Shown here in pieces: positions 55,590-64,000 of a DNA stretch of 64,000 bases (position 1 is the first letter of the stretch; each line of letters begins with the position of its first letter). Below the pieces are notes generated by a model. That model was not told where the DNA came from. It did no database searches and saw only the letters and a list, made by a program, of their open reading frames with translations. The position numbers were made by a program, and so were the translations under genes. Origin of the DNA: Cryptomeria japonica (Eukaryota; Streptophyta; Pinopsida; Cupressales; Cupressaceae); NCBI RefSeq assembly GCF_030272615.1, contig NC_081412.1, positions 106,650,296-106,714,295 on the forward strand, in the 5' to 3' direction.

Positions 55590-58500
55590 TTATTTTTATA
55601 GCTCTTGTAGTTACTAATGAAGCATGCAACTACCTCAGTAGGAGGATCAGCAACATATTTGATTTTGAACTTGAACTTCTTCAAAATCTCATTTGCATTC
55701 TTACTTTTATCCTCTAACTTCTCTATTAGTCGTGCAGCCTATTGACATTGAGTCACCAAGTATGTATATCTATCCATCGACTCAACCCTAAACTCAACAA
55801 AAAATGTAAAATAGCGTGCTACATATGAGTCCCACTAACGGAGTGCATTGTCCTCCTCCAAATGTCCAGTACTAAGAATACCAAGTCCAAAAATACCAAC
55901 TTTTCCTCAAACTTTTCCTATTTCTTTATCGAACCAATGAGAGGAAGGTGGATACTTGTCATGCTCTTTCCATACCGTTGAAGCATCTCAATCTTTAATT
56001 CTAAAATGTTTATGTAAGACTACAAGTTCTCAATACTATCTCCTCCCAAGAGATCTTCCTCTATTATGATCTCTTCTTTGAGATTCAAAATCTTATTCAA
56101 TATCTCATATTGTTTGTAATGTAGTGTTGTAATTTGTACACCTTTGCTAGGGTGGTATAATTTCACACTTAGGTTAGCACCCACCTTAGTGTGTCTTGCA
56201 TCTTGCATTTCTAATTTCCCTTTAAGCATTTAACTAATTAATTTAATTAAATCTAAAGTAATGTTTCATCACTTTACATGTTATAAAGTTAAGCCCTTTA
56301 CCCTAAGTGTGTCCCTTTCCATTTTATTCCTCCAATAAATCATTTAATCATAAACCCTACTTATGTCTTATTTTGATCTTTTAGGCTCGATCTCTCATAT
56401 CAAAATAGCTCAAAATCAGTTGTAACTTTGGGATTTTCTCTAATATTATCATATCTACCAATCCTGAAAATTTGGTAAAAAGTTGGTTAGACCGTGGTGC
56501 GAATGCACATGGTCCTCAACTTTTTTCTTGAAATTTTGGGAGCATAATCCTATGATAAAAATACTTAACCCTAAAATATTGGTGGGAAATTCAAATCCTA
56601 GGTCAGCCTGAGCATGAAATTAAGATTTGGGGTTTCATACTTAAGATCTCTCTTTCTTCATTTGAACAGGTCTTCTTCTAAGAATCTAAACGCATGTTTT
56701 TGGAGCATAAAGAGCCTTATTTGCAGTGAAAGAGTAGATCTTTGAATTCTTCAACAACATTCAACATTCATCCATCAAACATTCATCAAGCATCATTTCA
56801 TCAATTGGAGGCTTTTGGGAGATATAGAAGAACAATTGGAGATCACCAACTGATGATTGGCTTATACCTCTCCCTTGGGGTTGGGTATGGTTTCATGTTA
56901 TTTTCATGTATTTGCATAAGCTTCATTGTGATTCATATTCATGCTTTATATCACTTTTCATCATGGATTTAGAGCATTTACTTTGTCAATTATAAGCAAT
57001 TAGGGTTTACTCTTTAGAGTTGCTCTAGATTGTTTGCTTTCATTTTAGGATCTTGCACACACAGAAGGTTCTTGCACACACACATTTTAAGTACATTATC
57101 ATCTATTTGTGAAGGTTTAAATCACCAACATAGGGGTTTGACTAAGGCAAAACCCTATATAGCCACCCAAAACCCTATTTTGTAGCTTCAAGTACAAGTT
57201 CGGATCCGAGTGTCGCTAGAAGTTTCAGGACCGAAGGAGCACACAGAGACAGTTTTTGGGTGCATATTTCATCAAAAACCCTAAGGATAGGGGCGTGGCA
57301 CCCTATTCCTTCCCTAAGGACAATGGCATGGTTCCCTGATCCTGCCCAGGACAGGGGCATGGCACCCTGTCCCTGCCCTCTGTAAATAGGATCTAGCAGA
57401 ATAGAGTCTTACAGGATTCAAAACCCATCCTGTCAGTTGTAGCTCCAAAAATTGCATACTTAGGACAGTGGTGTGACACCCTGGTCCCAGACATTTCTGC
57501 TCAGATTTCAAACACAGGTGCACCTCTTATTTTGCCTCTTAATCTATACTTTTCAGCAGTATATCAGTTATCCTTTGATCTGATTTCCATATTAGGTTTT
57601 GCTTGCTTACTTGCATCCTAGGTTAGATTGCATTTTTTAATCATTCATCTCTATCATTTACATAAAAGGAATAGAAAACATAAGAGGTGATACTTGACTC
57701 TCTCTCCCACATAAGAAGTAGCCCGAAGTGTGTCACCTCCCTAAGCTCTTTCGTATTTTGTGTGTACGAGAGTGGGATTAGATTTTCCATACTTAGCCTC
57801 ACTTTTTCCCCTACACAAATAAAAATTTTGAGCTTTCGCTCGCACTGTTGAAAACATGAATCCAAATCTCCCTCTATTTGTGAGGTTTTCTTATATATCA
57901 CCATAGTATTCTACAAAAAATTCTAATTTTAGAAGCATTATTTGGTGCCCATATTTTTGTTGTTGAGACCACCTTCTCACTTCAATGAGTGTTCTCACAT
58001 CACCTTCTGGAAGTGATGAAGTTGAAGATAAACTATCATCTATACATGCATCTAGTGGTTTGCTTATTTCTACAATCAACTACTTATATTATTCCAATTG
58101 TGCCTTAACTTCTGACTGAGAAATGTGGTCTTTCTCCATTTTACTCCTTACCACACTCATAGCAAGTTCCAAAGTATCTAACTCTCCCCACTTGGTTTGT
58201 TTACCCAATCTAATCTGTGAAACTTGGTCTTTCGGGGAGCTTTCCCCTTCATCTTGTATAGGATCTACGATATCAACAATCAACTCAGAAGAACCGATTA
58301 TAGACAAATGATGCATTATCTTCACCTTCTTTGTTTTCCTTGGCTCTTTAGTGATTTCTTGATGCAAGGTGATGTTTGGCAATATCACTTTCTACTTCTT
58401 CTCAAAGGTGAAACTTAACCACTGTGGTGTGTCTTCATCCTTATCACCTTCGTGTGCTACGATCTCCGTAGACACCTTGTGTACCTTTTGTAACTGCTCT

Positions 58501-61062
58501 TCTCCTTCATCTTTCTCTTTCTCTTTATTCTTACCTTTATCCTCTTCTCGCTCGGGAATTTGAACATCTTGGGTTGAAGTAATCTATTGAGCTTGGTTTG
58601 TTTGGAGAGCAATATCAATATTCAATTGTTGTTGTTTATGCAATTCTCCTAACCTTTCACTCACTTCTTCTTCAAACCCTTTATTGGCTTTATATGTCTC
58701 TTTCAATCCTCCCTCAACTACTATTTCCTTAAACAAATTATCTTGGTCCTTAGGAGAAAACAAATCTTTCATCATGTTCACCATCAAGCTCATCTTGTTC
58801 TTTCTCCCCTTTAGCCGGTTGCCTCTCTTATGCTCATCCAAATCCATAGGATCAACCTATTCTTGTTCAAGCACCTATGAGTGTTTATCAAGTTGAGCAT
58901 ATCTCTTTCTTTTGTTTTTCTCACCCTTCCTTCGTGCCAATTGTATAATAGGTTGTTGATCCTCCTGATCAGGATCAGACTCAATATTATGAATGGTCAC
59001 CCTTCAAGTAGTAAGAGTCATTACAAGTGCAGTCTTTTGTATTAATGGGGGTGACATTACTAATGTTTTAGCAAATGTATTGTTGTGTTAGGAGGAGGTT
59101 GAGTTAATGTAGACGTTCCTTCATTAGCCTTTCCTTGCTCATCTTTCTCCATGGCACCTTCTCCTGGAATTTTCCAAATATAAACCCTAACGAGATGTAT
59201 TTCTACAAGTGGCACAACTCCTAATCCCTCCCTTATTCCAAAATTTGTTGCTTTCTTTAACAACTCATTTTTTTGTATTTGTATCTTTACATGTTCTATA
59301 AGCTCTTTTGTGGTTGGCACAAGTCCCGCAGCTTCATCAGGTTTTGTAGATGGGTTCTTTCTAGAACCAAACCTCATTCTTCGAGTGCATTCCTTATGTA
59401 CCTTTGACTGAGGATTATCAGTGGCTGATTCTTTATGTTTTCCCTTTGAAACACTAGGCCTAATCCTCAAACTCAGCCATTGTTTAGTTCTCTTTACAAT
59501 ATTATGTGTTATTAAATCTATATCTACTTCTTCCTGTCCCAACCATCTTATTGGGGAAAGGAGATTCTTATCAATTATTTTCTCTTTGTATATTAGGTCT
59601 AATAGCTCACCATTATCCCTCAATTCTTTCAAAAGATTTGTCTCTATTTCAAAATCTCTTATTTGTGGTATTGTGAGCCGAGAATAACTCTTCTCCCTAA
59701 CTTCAAAAATGTCCTGAAGGTTAGCTTAGAAGTCTTCCAACTTAGCTTTATGTCCATCATATGATTTTGGCATCATTTGCTTCAATTTACCATATGGAAC
59801 ATAGTATTCTCAAACATAGTTAAATTCTTTCAAATGTAAGTCCTGTAACTCTTGCTCAACTACTTTAGCCACTTGAATTTTTGAACAGGAAAAATAACCA
59901 ATTGTCATGGAGAAATAAACACCTATTTTGTGCTTTCAAAATACTAATTATTACAATCTGACCATCTACCAGACATACTCCAGAAGTATCACCCTATTAT
60001 TACAATACTTGGGTAGCAGCATGGGATTTCCTATAAAGCCACTAACTCTGATATATGTAGAACGTTTATTCTGGAGGAACCAAAATCCCCATTCTTTTAT
60101 TACTGCCATTGCCTCTGGGTTTATTCTATAACCTTCATCGTCGATGAGCTTAATGATAATAGGGAAGAGGAAGGCATGAGTTATCCTCTTAAAATGTGAT
60201 TTTTTCTTGCTCAGAGGGAGTTGAGTGTAATGCTCCCATACCTTCTTTTGCCCTTCTTCATCCCCAAGTTGACCTTCTGTTTGTAGTCCCAGAAACTTAC
60301 CTACCCGAGTAGCTACCCAGATAACATAAGAAGTAAAGAAGAACTTCTTCGTTTAAGCACATCAATCAATTGATTATGTATGTTATTTGATAATATTTGG
60401 GCCAAGTCATAATATTGTTTCCCATTCAAAATGGTGGTCATAAACTAGAACATCCATGGGTGAAAATGTCGGCAATCTGGTTTACCGAAGACCTTGCTCA
60501 ACATGATTATCAAGTCTCATTGTGGCTCTTTGAAATTGACTCTTAGAATATCACTTGCTTTTAAACTTGTCTTTCTCTCTTCTTCCAGCCAATGTCCATT
60601 CATTTGTCTTTTACAGGAAGCGACATCCTTATCCCAAACCTCTGCAGCCTCCTCCTCAGTAGTCAATGACACTTCATCAATAGAAGGAATACCAAATACA
60701 AAACCTAGCATGTCTGCTAATAAATCTATCACTGTCCGACCTTTGTCATCTACACAATTCCTGGTATCCACATCATAGAATTGTGAAATAGTCATAATGA
60801 ACTCTGGGGCTTGTAAATATTGTGGAAAAATTGTTGCCTCCACTAGCGCTGACCTCTTGATCCTCCTATAGGGAGCATCCAACCTTGGTTTGTCCAACTT
60901 TGTTATAATATCTTCCATCTCTATATGACCTACTTTAGCATCAGTTGCCCATTTGATTCGATCTTCCAATTTAGAAGCATAAGTCTGGCCCTGGTAGTAG
61001 TACTTCATTGTTATAGGTAGATTATCCAGATCTTTAACCTTCTTGGTGGATGTTGGGTCCAT
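55590..61062 (-). pseudogene. Unrecognised retroelement-associated protein 'ORF1', copy B, split by a solo LTR
   Basis: Start ATG at 61062 (MDPTSTKKVKDLDNLPITMK). Blocks shared with copy A: KLEDRIKWATD, IKRSALVEATIFPQ, DMLGFVFGIPSIDEV, RQMNGHWLEEERKTSL, GNPMLLP near 60020, ELRDNGELLDLIYKEKIIDK, KWGELDTLELAMSVVR, SSTSSLPEGDVRTLIEVRR, EEDLLGGDSIENL and a final helical segment near 55600-55780. Without the 56120-57815 insertion the reading is about 3.78 kb, some 0.5 kb longer than copy A, mostly between the LGELHKQQ and LDTLELA blocks. Stops are scattered (59700-60350 is worst). Amino-acid likeness to copy A is around 60% in good blocks by eye. No domain recognised; acidic and coiled-coil parts suggest a structural or regulatory role (inference). 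Confidence 0.7.
56120..57815 (+). mobile_element. Solo LTR (sister of 27098-28738) inside ORF1 copy B
   Basis: TGTAGTGTTGTAATTTG..CCCCTACA interrupts the ORF1 reading between KLKIFI and YKQYEILNK, where copy A is continuous. It aligns with 27098-28738 along its length. No clear target duplication could be read at its edges (TGTAA left, CAAAT right), so the insertion is old or an edge has mutated. It contains the GACCGTGGTGC..GCACATGGTC hairpin module (about 56490-56515) and GGGGCATGGCACCCTGTCC-like units at 57290-57385. Confidence 0.85.
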
Positions 61063-61686
61063 TCAATTACTCTAATCTGTAAGAAAGAACCAAGAATTAT
61101 CTTATCATATAGTCAAAACATCAATTTTATCACCCACTTTGGGACTCCGGGGTTCCTGAGTTCCGAGGTGGGAAAACCCCTTTAAAGACAACTAACTTCA
61201 GAACTCTAGGGTTTCGGAGTTCTGAGGTTAGTATAAGCTAAAACAACAAAGCCCGAAACTTTGGGATTTCGAAGTTAAGTGGTTAGAATGATTCTCAGGA
61301 CTTTGAAGTTCTGAAGTTCCGGGGTGGCTTAATTGAAGGTCAAAAAGGTGGTCCGTAACTCCAGGGTTTCGAGATGAAAAAGTGGCTCAAGGGAACAACT
61401 TTGGAATCCCAGGGATCCGGATTTTTGAGGTTGTTACGGGCAAAACAAGGAACCTAAGGAATCCCGAGCCTAGAGCACGCAAAAAAAAACACAAACATGC
61501 AAAAAGAAAAAAAAGAAAGAAAAAGAAAAGAAAAGAAAATAGAAAATAGAAAATATAAACTGGAAAAACACACAAGATGGGAAGAAATCCACCAACCTGG
61601 CAGAAGAAAACACACAAAACAAGCAACGCGAAGGCATGAACTCAGGAGGTCAGAGTTGAAAAACTGGAAAGCTTGAATGCACAAAT
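61063..61686 (-). other. Region upstream of ORF1 copy B with decayed GGAACTCCGGGG repeats
   Basis: No gene. 61135-61440 has about six irregular units with GGACTCC..GTTCC words, the counterpart of the 47-bp array before copy A. A minus-strand 3' splice-like TTTCTTACAG precedes the ATG. It is cut at 61686 by the next LTR; homology to copy A would continue beyond. Confidence 0.65.
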
Positions 61687-61962
61687 TATAGCGTCCTAAA
61701 ATTGCGACACTTGCAATTTTGACTGCATTTGGGTCTTCACGATGGCGATGCAACACGGAACCTGAATGGAGACCCCGAAACTTGTTCATGACACCAAAAA
61801 CTGCATTTTTCAGCACCCTGGCCTGATCCTCCTTGCACCCTGCTGTCCCATTTGGGCCCGGTCTCTTTTGGGTCTCGGGTCTTTATGTTTGCAAATTGGA
61901 AAATAATATTTCCTAGTCGGCCTAAGGTCGGGAAAATCAGTCTATCAACCCTAATTGACAAG

Positions 61963-61970
61963 TATAAAAA
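61963..61970 (+). promoter_or_regulatory. LTR TATA box
   Basis: TATAAAAA in the context GACAAGTATAAAAACTAC. The solo LTR has GTATATAAAC at the matching place. Confidence 0.65.
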
Positions 61971-62027
61971 CTACATTTCCTCTCCCATTTTGGTAAGATG
62001 GAAAAAAGGCGAAAGCGATATTCAAAC

Positions 62028-62075
62028 ATTCAAGCATTCAAGCATTCAAGCATTCAAGCATTCCAGCATTCCTTC
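62028..62075 (+). repeat. 8-bp AAGCATTC repeats in the LTR
   Basis: About five to six units. The solo LTR at 8901-10148 has about three, so the array varies in copy number between family members. Confidence 0.85.
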
Positions 62076-62849
62076 AAGCAATTGATCATTCTAAGTCTCC
62101 ATTCAAGGCTAAGTGTTGCATTCAAGACAAGGATTCAACCATTAAAGAGGAGATCACATACAACATACAACATGCTACATACATTACACCTTTGCATGTA
62201 AGAATACAAACATTCTTACAACAAGGTATCAGTACTTGTTTACATTACAAACATTTACATTTACAACATTCTCATTTCTTGGTTAATTCCAAAACCGGGG
62301 TTTGACCTAAAGGCAAACCCCTCATCCCTAACCCCCCAATCATCCTCTCTTTTCTGTGTGTAGGTTGCAGGTATGCGGCTGTAATTGAAGATCTGGAATC
62401 CTTGTACAGAGACGAACAGATCCCCCTTCGTTTCGTGGATTTTTCGGAGGACCGTGTGCACGCCAGGCGCCATCGTCCCGTCAACTTTCACTCAAATTTG
62501 CAGAATAGCACCATCTCGACATTTTACTGCTAATTCCAAGTCCGTAGCTTCATCCCGTATCCCTATCTCTGTTTATAAGTGAATCTTTCTTGCTTCTACA
62601 TGCATTCCTAGTTCGATCTTTCTATCTACATTCTTTACAAAAGAGGGTATCCTTGATGTCTTAACCCTTGAAACTCATATAGAATCCAATCTTGCATTGC
62701 GTGGGATTGGATCTTGTGGGTTTCAACCCCTCTTTTGAATGTAAAGTCTCCCCTAAGTGAAAACCATCAACCCTAGTGACTCTCCCTTCTCTCTCCTTGG
62801 AGTTGGGGAGGGGAGAACGACTAGGGTTCGATTTTTCTGCTTTACATTT

Positions 62850-62865
62850 TGGTGAACCCGACGTG
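62850..62865 (+). other. Primer-binding-like site
   Basis: TGGTGAACCCGACGTG three bases after the LTR end. The tRNA is not assigned. Confidence 0.7.
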
Positions 62866-64000
62866 AACATCCTCATTCTGATTATTCATGGTTAGATCTG
62901 AAAATTTGCTTCCCTAATTATATTTCCATGTTTGATCTTTTGCAAATTTTAGAGGTTGATTGCATAAAAACCCTAAAATTTTCTTTTTAAGTAATTAAAC
63001 TTGTGAAATGTTTAATTGTTAATGCTTGTTTCAAATCTACCCTTCTATTGCAAATTGTCAATTCATATTTGTGCCTTAATTCTGAAAATTAAGTGGTTAA
63101 ATGTCAAAACCCTAATTTTTAAGACCTTCTTGATTCAACCTTTGACTGATAATTTCACTAATCAAAACACCTCCAAATCGGCTGTAACTTTGGATTCCGC
63201 AATAAAATCACAATATCTTTCATCCCTGAAAATTTGGAAAAAAGTTGCGAGGACCGTGTGCACCCCGAGCGCCATCGTCCCCGACATTTTTTCCGAAATT
63301 TCGGGAGCTAGATCTTACTGTATTTTTCTGCTAAAATCCATAATTTTGGCTGATTTTATCAATTTTAACACTTTCAAAATTAAAGTCAAAGTTGGTCTAG
63401 CGATTGCTTGGATTGAGGCTTCTAATCATTCAAAAATTGTTGAAATTAAAATTCATATCAAAATTGTGTTTCTTACAGTCCTAAATCTGAAAAGTGTGTT
63501 AGCATTCATTCAAAATTTCAGTGCTTTATTCAAATTTTTGCAGTTTGTGACTTTTGAAATTAAGTGTTTAATTGCAACAACCTTGATTTCCACTTTCAAA
63601 TTCGAATTTTGCATGAAATCGAGTCAACTTTTAAATTTCAACACTTGCATTGCTTTCAGTATTCCTTCTAAAATCATAAAATTCAAAATTTCAGTTTCCC
63701 TCTCTTTTTCAAAATTCAAATTTTACATTTTTCAACAAACTTGGTAGGGTTCAATTTTGAGATTGCAACTTTAATTTGGCCTATCTACAGATCATAAAAT
63801 CACTCAATTTTTTCAGATTAGCTTCAAAATCATCATAACTTTCATCCCTGAAAATTTCGAAAAAAGTTGCGAGGACCATGTGCACTCCATTCGCCACGGT
63901 CCCGAACATTTTTTTCAAAATTTCGGGAGATTGTCCTGATTGCATTTAACAGCTTAAATCTAGGAGATTGGCTGGTTTTATTGAAATTTGCTACCTCTAA
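62866..64000 (+). other. Leader (5' UTR) of the plus-strand element, cut by the window end
   Basis: AT-rich with a module repeated 622 bp apart (about 63220-63350 and 63842-63960): CATCCCTGAAAATTT, GAGGACCRTGTGCAC, CATTTTTTYC and AAATTTCGGGAG. An open stretch at 63016-63747 is Ile/Leu/Lys/Phe-rich with no gag motif and is probably chance. gag would be expected beyond 64000. Confidence 0.65.

Larger units (their letters stand above)
61687..62846 (+). repeat. 5' LTR of a plus-strand element (family of the 8901-10148 solo LTR)
   Basis: Start TATAGCGTCCTAAAATTGCG (TG mutated to TA), end CTGCTTTACA, followed by a primer-binding-like site, so this is a 5' LTR. TATA box TATAAAAA at 61963-61970. It is about 90 bp shorter than the solo copy, lacking the GC hairpin array. 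Confidence 0.88.

Noticed and set aside
27098-57815. The two related LTRs as ends of one 30-kb element
   Set aside because: The 27098 copy has a polypurine-like tract upstream (a 3' LTR), the 56120 copy lies inside ORF1, and the interval holds complete unrelated elements.
63016-63747. 243-codon open frame in the leader
   Set aside because: Ile/Lys/Phe/Leu-rich low-complexity sequence without gag motifs; contains the repeated leader module, so probably untranslated.
1-64000. tRNA, rRNA or organelle-derived genes
   Set aside because: None recognised on reading both strands; only tRNA-complementary primer sites are present.

Overview
The window looks like intergenic repeat DNA from a large plant genome, most likely a gymnosperm/conifer (inference from AT-rich context, deep nesting of LTR retrotransposons, Tat-like Ty3/gypsy elements and plant-only mobile-domain ORFs). 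I see no intact host gene, tRNA, rRNA or CRISPR array. Almost every recognisable protein belongs to a transposable element and carries stops or frameshifts. Layout: 1-1793 (+) is a truncated Tat-type Ty3/gypsy pol piece with a G-patch-like motif before RT. 1794-4155 and 10377-11963 (-) are two halves of one gypsy element (gag, protease, RNase H, no RT seen between them). They are split by a complete Ty1/copia element at 4156-10376 (-), whose own 5' LTR holds a solo LTR at 8901-10148, giving three nested layers with clean target-site duplications. 11964-17365 (-) holds an unrecognised ~1,100-codon ORF ('ORF1') preceded by a 47-bp minisatellite. A second, diverged copy of this unit is at 54557-61686 (-), broken by a solo LTR at 56120-57815. 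17366-28738 (+) is a chain of Tat-type 3' ends: integrase, 3' UTR, polypurine tract, LTR, second integrase piece, a plant mobile domain (PMD) gene on the opposite strand, polypurine tract and another LTR. 28739-35503 holds a second antisense PMD gene, then polypurine tract, LTR and primer-binding-like site. 36800-47748 (-) is a nearly complete Tat-type element with both LTRs (about 25 differences by eye over 1,057 bp) inserted in a TG/TA microsatellite. It has protease, RT, RNase H, archaeal-type RNase H and integrase, but no recognisable gag. 48295-53495 is the 3' end of another minus-strand Tat-like element whose PMD gene is again antisense to the element. 61687-64000 (+) is the 5' LTR, primer-binding site and leader of a further LTR element, the family of the 8901-10148 solo LTR. 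The most interesting system is the repeated arrangement of an antisense PMD gene lying just inside the 3' polypurine tract of Tat-like elements, seen three times independently. It has PMD, acidic and coiled-coil segments; two copies have a TATA box about 80 nt before the candidate ATG, and two have a GTGAGT donor ending a short first exon. Second is the unknown ORF1, conserved at protein level between two damaged copies. Third is a set of short hairpin-prone GC modules (GGACCAGGGCGCC and a GACCGTG..GCAC..GGTCC module) that recur in otherwise different LTR families. All family calls were made by reading motifs; percentages and copy counts are by-eye estimates.
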